64,000 nt of DNA from Rhizobium sp. ZPR4 (GCF_040215725.1 NZ_CP157967.1:434001-498000); one strand, 5' to 3'; numbered from the stretch's first letter, positions 46,410 through 56,706 are shown. Notes: generated by a model not told the origin, from the letters alone. Program-made: numbers and translations.

Positions 46410-47447
46410 ATGGGACAGCTCGTCCGAGTTCCGGCCAATGAAACACAGAGACTTTTGGCCGTACGCTCTCTGAATGCGATTCACAGCAGTCCGACGCCGG
46501 AGCTCGCGACCCTTGCGGAGCTGGCTAGAGGCGTGTTCGAGACGCCCTATGCGGCAATCAACATTATCGATGAGGACTGGCAGCGCATAGCAGGGCAGGC
46601 GGGGCTGAAGATCGCCGAATGCTCGCGCGATATGTCGATCTGCACGCGGGTCGTTTTCGATGACGAACTGCTGGTCCTTCCGGATCTTATGGAGGAACCG
46701 GAACTGAAGGCTGCTCCCTTCGTGCTCGACGATCCCCATTTTCGTTTTTACGCCGGTGCGCCGGTGCGATTGGAGAACGGTTTGCCCGTGGGCGCCTTCT
46801 GCATTCTCGATCAGAGGCCAAGGCGATTTTCCTCGAGTGAAGAGCAGAGCCTCATGCGGTTCGCCCAGATCGCAAGTGCGCTCCTGCGGCTGCAGAAAAC
46901 CAATTTGCTGATGGGAATAGCCGAGAATGGCCTGCGCGCGGCTGCCATGACCGATCCGCTGACCCGTTTCTTCAATCGGTCGGCGCTCGAAGCCATCGTC
47001 GATGGCGCGTTGAGCACGGCGATCGCAACCGGCAGCAATTTCGGCGTGCTCTATCTCGACATGGACGGTTTCAAATCGATCAATGATCGCTTCGGTCACA
47101 ATGTCGGCGACGAAGTTCTGTGTGAGGCGTCGGCACGCATTCGCTCGGTCGTCCGAGCAGACGATATCGTCGTGCGCATGGGGGGCGACGAGTTCGCGAT
47201 ATTCATCCCGGATTCGCCCGACAAGAATGCGCTCGTGTCCCTGTCCGAACGGCTGCTTGCCGCCTTCAGGGCGCCTTTTGCGGTGGATGGCGTGTCGATT
47301 TTCGCAAGACTCAGCATCGGCGCCGCTCTCGCGCCGCATGATGGTGCGACGCGCGTCTTGCTGTTGAGGAATGTCGACTCTGCGCTCTATCAGGCAAAGG
47401 CAGCAGGCCGCGATCGCGTAGTGGTCTTCAATGCGCTCGATGCCTGA
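46410..47447 (+). CDS. GAF-GGDEF diguanylate cyclase
   Basis: Probable c-di-GMP synthase (345 residues). Residues about 20-165 form a GAF sensor (AAINIIDEDWQRI, SRDMSICTRVVFDDELLVLPDL, FYAGAPVRLENGLPVGAFCILDQ). Residues 185-345 are the GGDEF domain with the active MGGDEFAIF and the LYLDMDGFKSINDRFGHN start. An RxxD inhibitory site is not seen at the usual place. The ATG at 46410 is preceded by GGGAGA. Input signal unknown. It ends at a terminator facing dxs. Confidence 0.93.
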   Translation: MGQLVRVPANETQRLLAVRSLNAIHSSPTPELATLAELARGVFETPYAAINIIDEDWQRIAGQAGLKIAECSRDMSICTRVVFDDELLVLPDLMEEPELKAAPFVLDDPHFRFYAGAPVRLENGLPVGAFCILDQRPRRFSSSEEQSLMRFAQIASALLRLQKTNLLMGIAENGLRAAAMTDPLTRFFNRSALEAIVDGALSTAIATGSNFGVLYLDMDGFKSINDRFGHNVGDEVLCEASARIRSVVRADDIVVRMGGDEFAIFIPDSPDKNALVSLSERLLAAFRAPFAVDGVSIFARLSIGAALAPHDGATRVLLLRNVDSALYQAKAAGRDRVVVFNALDA

Positions 47448-47454
47448 TGGTATT

Positions 47455-47480
47455 AGGCAGCCCCAAGACTGCCTGATTTT
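47455..47480 (+). terminator. Terminator between GGDEF gene and dxs
   Basis: AGGCAG and CTGCCT form a six-pair stem around an eight-base loop, with GATTTT following. It lies eight bases after the GGDEF stop, between convergent genes. Confidence 0.7.
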
Positions 47481-47503
47481 GAAGACCGCCTGATTTTTAC
47501 GCG

Positions 47504-49420
47504 TTATCCAGCTGCTTCGACGATGCGGCCGCGGCCAAGTGCACGGAATACCGTCTGCACGATGCCAGCGCGATCAAGGCCAGCCATGGCGTTCATGGCC
47601 TCAGGCTTGGCCTGTTCCATCCAGATATCGGGCATGACCAGCGAGCGGACCTTCAGGCCGCTGTCGAGCAGGCCCTCGTTGGCAAGGAACTGCATGACCT
47701 GACTGCCGAAGCCGCCGACCGAGCCTTCTTCGATGGTGATCAGTATCTCGTGGTGGGCGGCAAGCTGGCGGATAAGGTCGTGGTCGAGCGGCTTGGCAAA
47801 GCGTGCGTCCGCAACCGTCGTCGAAAGCCCGGCAGCGTCGAGATCCTCGGCGGCGGACAGGCTATCCGCCAGCCGCGTTCCGAAGGACAGTAGCGCGACC
47901 TTCGAGCCCTGTTTGACGACGCGACCCTTGCCGATTTCGAGGATCTGGCCACGTTCCGGCATTTCGATGCCGACGCCTTCCCCACGCGGATAGCGGAAGG
48001 AGATCGGACCGAGATCATAGGCGGCGGCAGTGCGCACCATATGCTTGAGTTCCGCCTCGTCGGCCGCGGCCATGACGACGAAACCGGGCAGTGTTGCCAG
48101 GAAAGCGGTGTCGAAGGACCCTGCATGCGTCGGGCCATCGGCGCCGACGAAGCCGGCACGATCGATTGGGAAGCGGACGGGAAGGCCCTGGATCGCCACA
48201 TCGTGCACCACCTGGTCGTAAGCGCGCTGCAGGAAGGTGGAGTAGAGGGCAGCAAACGGCTTATAGCCTTCGGCGGCGAGGCCAGCGGCGAAGGTCACGG
48301 CATGCTGCTCGGCGATGCCGACGTCGAAACAGCGCTTGGGGAAGAATTCCTTTAGCTTGTCGAGGCCGGTGCCGTTCGGCATGGCGGCGGTGATGCCGAC
48401 GATCTTGTCGTCGAGCGTCGCTTCCTGCACCAAAGCGTCCGCAAAGACGCTTGTGTAGCTCGGCGCATTCGGCTTCACCTTGGTCTGCGCGCCGGTAATA
48501 ACGTCGAACTTGTTGACGCCATGATATTTGTCGGCAGCCGCTTCGGCGGGCGCATAGCCCTTGCCCTTCTGCGTCACCACATGAATCAGCACCGGCCCTT
48601 GCGCATTGTCACGGACATTGCGCAGCACGGGCAGCAGATGCTCGAAGGAATGGCCGTCGATCGGGCCGATATGATAGAAGCCCATCTCCTCGAACATGGT
48701 GCCGCCGGTCACATAGCCCCGTGCGTGCTCGACTGCCCGTGTGATGGCGCGGTCGACCTTCTTGCCGAGATAGGCGGTCAGTTTCTTGCCGAAATCCCTA
48801 AAGCCCATATAGGTGCGGCCGGAAGCAAGGCGTGCGAGATAGGCGCTCATCGCCCCGGTCGGCGGGGCGATCGACATGTCGTTGTCGTTGAGGATGACGA
48901 TCAGCCGCGCATCGAGCGCGCCGGCATTGTTCAGGGCTTCATAGGCCATGCCGGCCGACATGGCGCCGTCGCCGATGACGGCGATGACGCGGCGGTCGGT
49001 ATTGTCAAGCTCGGCGGCAACCGCCATGCCGAGACCGGCGGAAATGGATGTGGAGGAATGCGCGGCGCCGAAGGGATCATATTCGCTTTCGGCCCGCCGC
49101 GTGAAGCCGGAAAGACCGCCTTCCTGGCGCAGCGTGCGGATGCGGTCGCGACGTCCGGTCAGGATCTTGTGCGGATAACACTGATGCCCGACGTCGAAGA
49201 TCAGGCGGTCGCTCGGCGTATTGAAGACGCTGTGTATGGCGATGGTCAATTCGACGACGCCGAGGCCGGCGCCGAGATGTCCACCGGTACGCGACACCGC
49301 ATCGATCATCTCGTCGCGGACTTCGCGGGCGAGCTGTGGCAATTCCCGGTCTTCCAGCTTTCGCAGGTCGGAAGGATATTGGACCCGGTCGAGCAGGGGC
49401 GTCTGTGGCATTTGTGTCAA
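47504..49420 (-). CDS. dxs: 1-deoxy-D-xylulose-5-phosphate synthase
   Basis: First step of the MEP isoprenoid pathway: TPP-dependent joining of pyruvate and glyceraldehyde 3-phosphate. The 638 residues have the TPP motif [18 protein letters not shown] followed by NDNDMSIAP, the [17 protein letters not shown] active-site segment and the C-terminal transketolase domain. It provides prenyl precursors for the ubiA pathway elsewhere in the window, a functional rather than genomic link. It belongs to a same-strand group of dxs, a pirin gene, xseB and a deacetylase-like gene. Confidence 0.97.
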   Translation of the reverse strand: MTQMPQTPLLDRVQYPSDLRKLEDRELPQLAREVRDEMIDAVSRTGGHLGAGLGVVELTIAIHSVFNTPSDRLIFDVGHQCYPHKILTGRRDRIRTLRQEGGLSGFTRRAESEYDPFGAAHSSTSISAGLGMAVAAELDNTDRRVIAVIGDGAMSAGMAYEALNNAGALDARLIVILNDNDMSIAPPTGAMSAYLARLASGRTYMGFRDFGKKLTAYLGKKVDRAITRAVEHARGYVTGGTMFEEMGFYHIGPIDGHSFEHLLPVLRNVRDNAQGPVLIHVVTQKGKGYAPAEAAADKYHGVNKFDVITGAQTKVKPNAPSYTSVFADALVQEATLDDKIVGITAAMPNGTGLDKLKEFFPKRCFDVGIAEQHAVTFAAGLAAEGYKPFAALYSTFLQRAYDQVVHDVAIQGLPVRFPIDRAGFVGADGPTHAGSFDTAFLATLPGFVVMAAADEAELKHMVRTAAAYDLGPISFRYPRGEGVGIEMPERGQILEIGKGRVVKQGSKVALLSFGTRLADSLSAAEDLDAAGLSTTVADARFAKPLDHDLIRQLAAHHEILITIEEGSVGGFGSQVMQFLANEGLLDSGLKVRSLVMPDIWMEQAKPEAMNAMAGLDRAGIVQTVFRALGRGRIVEAAG

Positions 49421-49545
49421 GGCTGATGCCTCTTTCTTGCTATTCTTGGGCGGTTGTCCGCCTTTACGTCAAAACAGATTGCGACAAAAGACGCCGAATT
49501 CAAGGTGTTCCCGAACAAGAAACATGTGGGAGTGTTATGAACCCG

Positions 49546-50469
49546 TTAGCCCTCCGGCAGGGGAATGAACTCTTCCTCGTCGCCCGGCACGATATCGAAG
49601 CGGCCTGTGCGCCATTCTTCCTTGGCCTTTTCGATACGCTCCTTTGAGGACGAGACGAAATTCCACCAGATATAGCGCTTCGAATTGAGCGCCGCACCGC
49701 CAAAAAGCATGAGATGACAGCCTTTTTCGCCGGCTTCCAGCGTTATCGCGTCGCCGGGGCGGAAAACGAGAAGCTGATCCTGTTCGAAACGGTCGCCGGC
49801 AACGATGAGCGAGCCGGAGAGAATGTAGACCGCACGCTCCTCATGCGCTGCCCCAAAAGGAAACGTCTTATGCGGTTGTAGCTGCAGATCGACATAAAGC
49901 GTGTCGGTGAAGGACTTCACCGGGGATTTCAGGCCCTCGAAATCGCCGATCACCACGCGCCCGGTCACGCCGCCATCGGCGATGGCGGGTAGCTCGTCCT
50001 TCTCCGTATGGGCGAAGGACGGATCGATCTCCTCCTTGTCGTCGGGAAGTGCCAGCCACGTCTGCAGGCCGGACATGGAGAATGGATGGTCTCGCAGGTT
50101 CTCCGGCGTACGCTCGGAATGCACGATGCCGCGCCCCGCCGTCATCAGGTTGATGTCGCCGGGACGGATCACCTTGGCCGTGCCGAGGCTGTCCATGTGG
50201 CGGATTTCACCGTCGAACAGATAGGTGACGGTGGAAAGCCCGATATGCGGATGCGGGCGGACATCGAGCGCCTGGCCCGGCCGCAAGATTGCGGGACCCA
50301 TGCGGTCGAAGAAGATGAACGGCCCCACCAGCCGCCGCCGGCTGCTCGGAAGCGCACGCCGCACGGAAAAGCCGCCAAGATCGCTGGTGCGCGGGATGAT
50401 AAGGTTCTCGATCGCGTCACAGGCGAAGGCGTCGCCGGCCTGGGGATCGTTTCCTGGGAAGAAGGACAT
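49546..50469 (-). CDS. Pirin family protein
   Basis: A 307-residue bicupin of the pirin family. The N-terminal cupin has FIFFDRMGPAILRPGQALDVRPHPHIGLSTVTYLFDG (read in parts) with the conserved iron-binding His residues (HPHIG) and GRGIVHSE. The C-terminal cupin has LDEERAV-like and GDAITLEAGEKGCHLMLFGG segments. Some pirins have quercetinase activity; most have no assigned substrate. It lies between dxs and xseB on the same strand, with a 125-base gap to dxs. Confidence 0.92.
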   Translation of the reverse strand: MSFFPGNDPQAGDAFACDAIENLIIPRTSDLGGFSVRRALPSSRRRLVGPFIFFDRMGPAILRPGQALDVRPHPHIGLSTVTYLFDGEIRHMDSLGTAKVIRPGDINLMTAGRGIVHSERTPENLRDHPFSMSGLQTWLALPDDKEEIDPSFAHTEKDELPAIADGGVTGRVVIGDFEGLKSPVKSFTDTLYVDLQLQPHKTFPFGAAHEERAVYILSGSLIVAGDRFEQDQLLVFRPGDAITLEAGEKGCHLMLFGGAALNSKRYIWWNFVSSSKERIEKAKEEWRTGRFDIVPGDEEEFIPLPEG

Positions 50470-50540
50470 ATCGGCTCTCCTTTCGGTTGGGACTCAACCT
50501 ACCGGGAATATCGAGCAAACTCAAATCTTCCCATCCGATC

Positions 50541-50792
50541 TCAGGCGCCGTCCAGCGCTTCCGTGCCCTGCGGCTTACCGGCCCGGTCGAGCCGGATCTT
50601 CTCGATGCGGTTTTCCGCAGCCGACAGCAGCGCCTCGCAATGTTTCTTCAGCGCTTCGCCGCGCTCGTAGATGGCGATGGATTCGTCCAGCGCCACATCG
50701 CCGCGTTCTAGACGGGCAACGATGCTTTCAAGCTCCGCCACGGCCTTCTCGAAGGAATAGCTCGAAACATCTGTCTTGGCGTTCTCGCTCAT
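50541..50792 (-). CDS. xseB: Exodeoxyribonuclease VII small subunit
   Basis: Small, acidic helical subunit (83 residues) that associates with XseA to make ExoVII. The core [20 protein letters not shown] and [15 protein letters not shown] is typical. The ATG at 50792 is used, with AGAGG seven bases before it; a TTG two codons upstream is also in frame. It starts three bases after the deacetylase-like gene stop. Its xseA partner is not in the window. Confidence 0.93.
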   Translation of the reverse strand: MSENAKTDVSSYSFEKAVAELESIVARLERGDVALDESIAIYERGEALKKHCEALLSAAENRIEKIRLDRAGKPQGTEALDGA

Positions 50793-50794
50793 CG

Positions 50795-51736
50795 TCAACC
50801 TCTCATCATGCGTAGAATATGCATCCCCGCCGACTCGGCGAGGCCTTCCAGATCATAGCCACCTTCGAGCAGGCTGACGACCCGGTTCTTGGCGCTTCGG
50901 TCGGCGACCTCGAGCAGTCGCCCCGTCGCCCAGTCGAAATCCTCTCCGGTCAGGTTCAGCTGCGCCAGCGGATCGCGGTGATGGGCGTCGAAACCGGCCG
51001 AGATGATGATGAGATCCGGACGGAAGTCATTGAGCGCCGGCAGCACGCGTGACTTGAAGGCCTCGCGAAAATGGTCGCCTCCGGTATTGGGCGAGAGCGG
51101 CGCATTGACGATGGTGTTGTGCGTACCGCTTTCATCCTTCTTGCCGGTGCCCGGGTAAAGCGGCATCTGGTGGGTGGAGCAGAAGAGCACGGAGGGATCG
51201 TCCCAGAAGATGTCCTGCGTGCCGTTGCCGTGATGCACGTCCCAGTCGACAATAGCGACACGCTCGGCGCCATGGGCCTTTTGCGCATGGCGGGCGGCAA
51301 TCGCGGCATTGTTGAAGAAACAGAAGCCCATGGCCTTGGTCTTCTCGGCATGGTGGCCGGGCGGACGGGCCGCGACGAAGACATTGTCGGCTGCACCTGA
51401 AAAGACATCGTCGACCGCCGCCATCGCGCCGCCGACGCCATGCATGATCGCCTGCAGCGTCTTCGGGCTGGCATAGGTATCGGCTTCGAGCTGGTTGATT
51501 TCGCCGTCGTCGCCTCTGTCCGGCATCGAGCGCAGCACGAAATCCAGATGCGCTTCGGGATGCGCAAGAAGAATCGCATCTTCGTGGGCGGCTGGAGCCT
51601 TTCGCCGGTCCAGCCGTTCGAAATTCGGATGCTCCAGCGCAATGTTCAGCGAGCGCAGCCGGTCGGGCCGCTCCGGATGGCCGGGCGGAACGATGTGTTC
51701 AAGAAAGATCGGGTGTTCGTAAAGACGTGTGCTCAT
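50795..51736 (-). CDS. Histone deacetylase-like amidohydrolase
   Basis: A 313-residue zinc amidohydrolase of the arginase/HDAC fold. ARPPGHHAE supplies the active-site His pair, and [15 protein letters not shown] holds the Asp-x-His zinc ligands; [12 protein letters not shown] and [10 protein letters not shown] are also typical. In bacteria such enzymes remove acetyl groups from polyamines, acetoin or proteins. The substrate cannot be told. It is the first gene of a unit with xseB. Confidence 0.93.
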   Translation of the reverse strand: MSTRLYEHPIFLEHIVPPGHPERPDRLRSLNIALEHPNFERLDRRKAPAAHEDAILLAHPEAHLDFVLRSMPDRGDDGEINQLEADTYASPKTLQAIMHGVGGAMAAVDDVFSGAADNVFVAARPPGHHAEKTKAMGFCFFNNAAIAARHAQKAHGAERVAIVDWDVHHGNGTQDIFWDDPSVLFCSTHQMPLYPGTGKKDESGTHNTIVNAPLSPNTGGDHFREAFKSRVLPALNDFRPDLIIISAGFDAHHRDPLAQLNLTGEDFDWATGRLLEVADRSAKNRVVSLLEGGYDLEGLAESAGMHILRMMRG

Positions 51737-51904
51737 GGGACCAATCTATAAATGAGGCGTGACGCCTATTACAGGACATGGACCATGTCACTACAATGTC
51801 AACAATCCATCTTAACCACTTTGGGATGGCGTCCGTTTACTTATCGAGGCGCAGTGTTAAGCTTTCATTAAGGTCAGTATGGCGCCGGCCAGGGTTGTTG
51901 CGTG

Positions 51905-52306
51905 ATGGCGAGAGTGGAACGATCCGATGTCATTGAGGTAAGGGTGCCGCCGCGCGATGTCGATCGGCACGGCCAGATGTTTATCGCCTCTTACATCTCG
52001 CAGGCGGAGACCGCACTCTCGAACTTTTGGCGCACGCGGCCGCTGGTCGATGACGAGCCCATCTATATCGCCAGGAAGGCGTCCTGCTCGCTGCACCGGG
52101 CCTTGCACTATGACGACCTTGCCCGCTACTCGATCAGCGTCAACAAGATCGGCGGCAAGTCGATCGGCTTTGTCGTCGCGGTCGAAACCGGCAATGAACT
52201 GGCGGCGGAGGTGGAAATCCTCTGGCTCGCGGTGCGCGGCGACGAGCATGATCCCGTGCCGCTGCCGGAAGACACGCGCGACTGGCTCTACAAATATCTG
52301 GCTTGA
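51905..52306 (+). CDS. Hotdog-fold thioesterase-like protein
   Basis: A 133-residue protein with a single hotdog-fold pattern: VPPRDVDRHGQMFIASYISQAETAL with the 4HBT-type Asp/His, then ARKASCSLHRALHYDDLARYSISVNKIGGKSIGF. This looks like an acyl-CoA thioesterase of the YbgC/4HBT class. The ATG at 51905 is used; GTG at 51902 is equally possible. It ends eight bases before the convergent bioY stop. Substrate unknown. Confidence 0.85.
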   Translation: MARVERSDVIEVRVPPRDVDRHGQMFIASYISQAETALSNFWRTRPLVDDEPIYIARKASCSLHRALHYDDLARYSISVNKIGGKSIGFVVAVETGNELAAEVEILWLAVRGDEHDPVPLPEDTRDWLYKYLA

Positions 52307-52314
52307 GCCGAGCT

Positions 52315-52872
52315 TTAGCTCCGCTGCGGCAGAAGCGGGTAGCCGGCCATGACGGCGCGGCCGACGAGAGCTGCGACAAATGCCTTAATGAGGTCTCCCG
52401 GCACGAAGCCCATGGAGCCGACGAATGCCTTGTTGAAGCCGACATTGATTGTCAGCCAGGCAATACCGAAAGCATAGAGCACCACGACACCGCCAGCGAC
52501 GGCGGCGATGAAGAAGCCGACACCCTGCATGAGGCTGCTTTGCTCAGGTTTCACCAATCTCTCCGAGAGATAGCCGGTGACGAAGGCTGCGAAAATCCAG
52601 CCGACGAAGAAGCCGGCCGTCGGGCCAGCAAACACCGCAAGGCCGCCACGGCCACCGGACAGCACAGGCAGACCGATCGTCACAAGCACCACCACCAACA
52701 GCACCGCGACCGTACCGCGCTTGGCGCCAAGCACGACGCCGGCAAGCATGACGCCCAGCGATTGGGCGGTGATCGGCACGGCAATGATGCCGATCGGGAT
52801 CGGCGGCAAGAGGCCGAGCGCCACGATGATGGCGGCAAAAAGAGCCGAAAGCACGAGATCGCGGGTATTCAT
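52315..52872 (-). CDS. bioY: Biotin ECF transporter S component
   Basis: Substrate-binding membrane subunit (185 residues, six helices) of the energy-coupling factor biotin transporter. LVLSALFAAIIVALGLLPPIP and the PITAQSLGVMLAGVVLG segment are typical BioY. A longer in-frame start at 52953 is rejected in favour of the ATG at 52872, which has GGAAGGAA before it. It forms bioMNY with the two genes upstream. It may import biotin alone or with bioM and bioN. Confidence 0.94.
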   Translation of the reverse strand: MNTRDLVLSALFAAIIVALGLLPPIPIGIIAVPITAQSLGVMLAGVVLGAKRGTVAVLLVVVLVTIGLPVLSGGRGGLAVFAGPTAGFFVGWIFAAFVTGYLSERLVKPEQSSLMQGVGFFIAAVAGGVVVLYAFGIAWLTINVGFNKAFVGSMGFVPGDLIKAFVAALVGRAVMAGYPLLPQRS

Positions 52873-52900
52873 GGCGGTTCCTTCCGAAAAAGCTCTTTGT

Positions 52901-53503
52901 TCATTGCCGCCGAATGCCGCGCGCGTCAATCGCAGCCGCAATATTGTCCGCATCGCGCAGTGTCAGGATGATGAGCGGCGCGAGCGTGGTTGTCAGACGA
53001 ACCTTGATCCCGCGCGCTTGATGCGCATCGCGGATCGCGCGGTAACGATCGAGGATCTCGGGGACGAAACGGATCACCAGCCCAATCGCCAGCCCGATAT
53101 CGGCGGCCTTGAGCAGGCCGAGCTTTTCGAGCGGCATGGTAAGAACAGTGATTTCGTCGATGAAAGCGGCCATCGAGGTCGTCGCCGTCACCGTGGCGGC
53201 AAACAGCGCCAGCGCCGTCAGCCTGAGTGCCGTGACGATTGCCGCGTGAAGCGGGCCGACGAGGGCGGCGAAAACAGCGAGCACGGCAATCGAGATCAGG
53301 ATAGGACGCAGCCGCCTCAGCGCCTCTCCGACCGGCAGGCCGCTGCGAAGATATAGGGCGGCACCGACAAGGTTTGCGCAGGCAAGCAGCGTGATGGACT
53401 GCGTCAGAAACAGCAACACGCCGAATGCGGTCAGCACCAAAAGCTTTATGCGCGGCGAGAGCCGGTGCAGCCAGGTATCGACGTCGACATGCAGCGTCTG
53501 CAT
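52901..53503 (-). CDS. bioN: Biotin ECF transporter transmembrane subunit
   Basis: EcfT-type coupling membrane protein (200 residues) linking BioY to the ATPase. It has several hydrophobic helices and the two Ala-Arg-Gly motifs expected of EcfT: QARGIKVRL and DARGIRRQ near the C-terminus. Its stop is 28 bases before bioY, and its start overlaps the bioM stop by one base. The operon order is bioM, bioN, bioY. Confidence 0.93.
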   Translation of the reverse strand: MQTLHVDVDTWLHRLSPRIKLLVLTAFGVLLFLTQSITLLACANLVGAALYLRSGLPVGEALRRLRPILISIAVLAVFAALVGPLHAAIVTALRLTALALFAATVTATTSMAAFIDEITVLTMPLEKLGLLKAADIGLAIGLVIRFVPEILDRYRAIRDAHQARGIKVRLTTTLAPLIILTLRDADNIAAAIDARGIRRQ

Positions 53504-54180
53504 CAGCCTGCCATCTCCCTATAGCGCGCGATCGCTTCCGCTGCCGGAGCGTCGGCGACAAGCCGGCCCTGATCGAACAGCAGCACCCGCTCGAAATCCT
53601 CGAGCAGCGGCAGGTCATGGCTGATGACGATGACGCTTTCCGGTAGCCCCATGATGGTCTTCTGCACAAGCGCCCGGTTCTTGAGGTCGAGCTGGTTCGT
53701 CGGCTCGTCCAGAATGAGAATGTCAGGCCCGGTCACGAGCACCGAGCAGAGCGCCGCCATCTGCAATTCCCCGCCGGAAAGCTCATGCGCGCGTCGGCCT
53801 CCAAGATGGCTGACGCCGAATCGCTCGAGAATGCCCTCTACCGCAACCTCGATCTCAGCCTTATCATATCCGCGCGCCTTCAGCCCGAAAGCGATGTCAT
53901 CGCGCACGATGGGTAAAATGATCTGGTTCTGCGGCGACTGGAAGATATAACCGACCTTTCCGAGTACCTTGCCGGCATCGCCGACCGTATCGAGCCCGTC
54001 GACGACGACACGTCCGGTCGTCGGCTTGACGAGCCCGTTGATCAGCCGCGCGAAGGTCGTCTTGCCGGAGCCGTTGAGACCGATCACGCCGATGCGGCGC
54101 TCTTTAAGAGCAAGATCCAGCGGAAACAGCGCGGTGCGCTTGCCGTAATCGACGCCGGCATTGTCGAAGCGGATATCCAA
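53503..54180 (-). CDS. bioM: Biotin ECF transporter ATPase
   Basis: ABC-type ATPase (225 residues) that powers biotin uptake. Walker A GLNGSGKTTFARL, the Q-loop YIFQSPQNQIILP, the LSGGELQMAALCSVL signature and Walker B ILILDEPTNQLD are all visible. It is the first gene of the bioMNY unit. An 80-base spacer separates it from the divergent DNA glycosylase-like gene; no exact BioR-type operator was seen there. Confidence 0.94.
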   Translation of the reverse strand: MDIRFDNAGVDYGKRTALFPLDLALKERRIGVIGLNGSGKTTFARLINGLVKPTTGRVVVDGLDTVGDAGKVLGKVGYIFQSPQNQIILPIVRDDIAFGLKARGYDKAEIEVAVEGILERFGVSHLGGRRAHELSGGELQMAALCSVLVTGPDILILDEPTNQLDLKNRALVQKTIMGLPESVIVISHDLPLLEDFERVLLFDQGRLVADAPAAEAIARYREMAG

Positions 54181-54260
54181 GCGGTTTCCCTATGCAATAA
54201 TGTGATCGCGGACCTATAGCGCATCGTCCGGATTTATCAAATCAGGGCCTCTTTGAAAGC

Positions 54261-55478
54261 ATGGGAATTTATGCCTATGATCTACCCATGACGAATCTGC
54301 TTTCGAATCGTGACGCCCGCCGTGTGTTCCTTGCCAAGCAGGGGCTCGCCAATCCGCCGAACCGCGCCTTGACCAAGGCGGGCCTGCTGCAGCTCATCCA
54401 CGACATCGGTTTCGTGCAGGTGGACAGTATCGCGACGGTCGAGCGCGCCCATCACCAGATCCTGTTTTCGCGCAACCAGACCTATCGGCGCGAGCATTTG
54501 ACGGAACTTCTGGAAAAAGACGGCGCGCTGTTCGAGAACTGGACGCATGACGCCTCCATCCTGCCGAGCGCCTTCTTCGTCTACTGGAAGCATCGCTTCC
54601 GCCGCGAGGACGAGGCGATCATCGCACGCTGGCGCAAATGGCGCGGGGAGGGGTTCGAGGCGGCATTCGAGGAAACTTACGAGCGCGTGCTGAAGAATGG
54701 CGCCATCACCGCCCGCGAGGTCAAGGCGGAGGATCATGTCTCCGGCGGCTGGTGGAACTGGCACCCGAACAAGACGGCGCTCGAATATTTCTGGCGCACC
54801 GGCAAGTTCGCCATTGCCGGCCGTACCAATTTCCAGAAGGTCTATGACCTTGTCGAACGCGTCCTGCCGAGCCATTTCCATGAGCCGGAAGTCGAGCACG
54901 ACGAATTCGTCGACTGGGCCTGCCGCAGCGCGCTGCAGCGTCTCGGCTTTGCGACGTCGGGCGAGATCGCGGCCTTCTGGGATCTGGTGACGCCGCAGGA
55001 GGCCAAGAGCTGGGTCGAAACGCATCGCGACGAACTGACCGAAGTGTTGATCGAGCCCGCCGGCGGCGGCAAGCCTCGCCCTTCCTTCGCATTCCAAGAT
55101 TTCCATGACACGCTCGACAGTCATGCCGAAGCGCCGGCGCGCATCCGTGTCCTCAGCCCCTTCGATCCGACCTTGCGGGATCGCAACCGCACCGAACGCC
55201 TGTTCGGCTTCTTCTACCGCATCGAGATCTTCGTGCCCGAACCGAAGCGCGAATACGGTTATTACGTCTTCCCGTTGTTGGAGGGAGACCGTCTGATCGG
55301 CCGGATCGACATGAAGGCCGACCGCAAGGCTGGCACTCTCGACATCAAGCGCCTGTGGCTGGAACCGGGCGTCAGGGCATCTGCCGGCCGGCTGGAGAAA
55401 TTGGAAGCGGAGCTGGAGCGCGTCGCCCGTTTCACCGGCGTCGAGAAGGTGGTGTTTCTCGAAGGGTGGCGGGGATGA
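54261..55478 (+). CDS. HTH_42 winged-helix DNA glycosylase (YcaQ/AlkX-like)
   Basis: A 405-residue member of the HTH_42 superfamily that repairs DNA interstrand crosslinks and alkylation. The family marker QxQ (AlkZ) or QxD (YcaQ/AlkX) reads QVD in GFVQVDSIATVERAHHQILFSRN, so it belongs with YcaQ. ENWTHDASILPSAFFVYWKHR and LWLEPGV are also typical. Two in-frame starts (54261, 54288) are possible and neither has a good ribosome site. Its precise lesion is inferred by family. Confidence 0.9.
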   Translation: MGIYAYDLPMTNLLSNRDARRVFLAKQGLANPPNRALTKAGLLQLIHDIGFVQVDSIATVERAHHQILFSRNQTYRREHLTELLEKDGALFENWTHDASILPSAFFVYWKHRFRREDEAIIARWRKWRGEGFEAAFEETYERVLKNGAITAREVKAEDHVSGGWWNWHPNKTALEYFWRTGKFAIAGRTNFQKVYDLVERVLPSHFHEPEVEHDEFVDWACRSALQRLGFATSGEIAAFWDLVTPQEAKSWVETHRDELTEVLIEPAGGGKPRPSFAFQDFHDTLDSHAEAPARIRVLSPFDPTLRDRNRTERLFGFFYRIEIFVPEPKREYGYYVFPLLEGDRLIGRIDMKADRKAGTLDIKRLWLEPGVRASAGRLEKLEAELERVARFTGVEKVVFLEGWRG

Positions 55479-55562
55479 CCAACATTCGTTTTTCGGGAAA
55501 TCGGCAGCGAATGGCGTTGTGGCGTAAGCAAAATTGCCTCTGATTTTGGGGACTGCGATCGC

Positions 55563-56621
55563 ATGGATACTGTTCGGATTTTCGATGGGCATAATGATGC
55601 GGTCCAGTTCATGCTGGACTATAAATCCGACGGCCGCGATTTTCTGGCTCGATCGGAGGCCGGACATCTCGATCTTCCACGAGCGCTTGAAGGCGGCTTG
55701 GCTGGCGGATTGTTTGCAATGTTTGCCGCACCGGAGCACGAACCGGTTGACGATCTGACGATCACCCATGACGGGTATGAGGTTCGCTATGCCGACGCGG
55801 TGCATCCGGACCATGCAAGGTTGCAGATCGATGGACAGCTTTCAGCCATAAAGAAGCTGATTGAGCGCTCCGGCGATAAAATACATCTCGCAACGAGCGT
55901 CAGCGAGATCGAGACGACGCGATATGATGGCGCCTTTGCAATCGTGCTCCACATGGAAGGCGCCGACGCCATCGGCCCCGATCTGGGCTATCTGGATAGC
56001 CTTTACAATGCCGGCCTTCGATCTCTGGGGATCGTGTGGAGCCGCCCGAACATCTTTGGCTATGGCGTTCCGTTCGCTTATCCGAGATCGCCCGATACAG
56101 GACCCGGGCTGACGGATTTGGGAAAGAATCTGGTCAGAAGATGCAATGAACTCGGAATCATGATCGACGTTTCCCATCTGAACGAGCGCGGATTTTGGGA
56201 TGTCGCGGCGTTGAGCACAGCCCCGCTTGTGGCCACACACGCCTGCGCCCATGCCATATGTACATCGACCCGAAACCTCACCGATCGGCAATTGGACGCT
56301 ATCCGCGACACCGGCGGGGTCGTCGGTCTAAATCTGGCCGTCAATGACATTCGCGCCGATGCTCACCTCGAGGAAGATACTCCGCTCGAGGCCGTCGTTC
56401 GTCAGATTGACTATCTCGTTACTCGCCTTGGAGCGGATAGGGTTGCTCTTGGATCGGATTTTGATGGTGCCGTCATGCCGCGTGAAATCAAGGATGTAAG
56501 CGGCTTGCCGCGTCTCCTGGACGCCATGCGCAAAAGCGGGTTCGATGAACCGGCCCTGCGAAAGTTCGCCTATGACAACTGGCTTCGCGTATTCGGCTTC
56601 ACATGGCCGGATCGATCGTGA
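55563..56621 (+). CDS. Membrane dipeptidase (peptidase M19)
   Basis: Zinc-dependent dipeptidase of the M19 (renal dipeptidase) family, 352 residues. The FDGHNDAVQFML segment supplies the first HxD zinc ligands (His10, Asp12); GIMIDVSHLNERGFWDV and APLVATHACAHAI hold further ligands. GLNLAVNDI replaces the usual GVNF segment, and the RVALGSDFDGA site is present. Bacterial M19 enzymes cleave dipeptides, often with D-residues. There is no signal peptide, so it is probably cytoplasmic. Confidence 0.92.
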   Translation: MDTVRIFDGHNDAVQFMLDYKSDGRDFLARSEAGHLDLPRALEGGLAGGLFAMFAAPEHEPVDDLTITHDGYEVRYADAVHPDHARLQIDGQLSAIKKLIERSGDKIHLATSVSEIETTRYDGAFAIVLHMEGADAIGPDLGYLDSLYNAGLRSLGIVWSRPNIFGYGVPFAYPRSPDTGPGLTDLGKNLVRRCNELGIMIDVSHLNERGFWDVAALSTAPLVATHACAHAICTSTRNLTDRQLDAIRDTGGVVGLNLAVNDIRADAHLEEDTPLEAVVRQIDYLVTRLGADRVALGSDFDGAVMPREIKDVSGLPRLLDAMRKSGFDEPALRKFAYDNWLRVFGFTWPDRS

Positions 56622-56628
56622 GCTTTGT

Positions 56629-56706
56629 CACCTCCCCCTCAAGGGGGGAGGTCGCCGCACAGGGGCGGGTGGGGTGATCCTGAGTGCGGGGAACATCCCC
56701 ACCCCC
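56629..56706. repeat. GC-rich palindromic repeat, copy A
   Basis: Starts with CCTCCCCC then TCAA then GGGGGGAGG, an almost perfect stem, then GCGGGTGGGGTGATC and GAGTGCGGGGA. A related version lies at 57395-57510 beyond the acetyltransferase gene. It follows the dipeptidase stop by eight bases and may also end that transcript. The arrangement is typical of rhizobial REP-like elements. Confidence 0.75.

Noticed and set aside
54181..54260. BioR operator in front of bioMNY
   Set aside because: No TTATxxATAA-type palindrome was found in the 80-base spacer.
54282..55814. 510-codon minus-strand frame opposite the YcaQ-like gene
   Set aside because: Antisense shadow, no domains.
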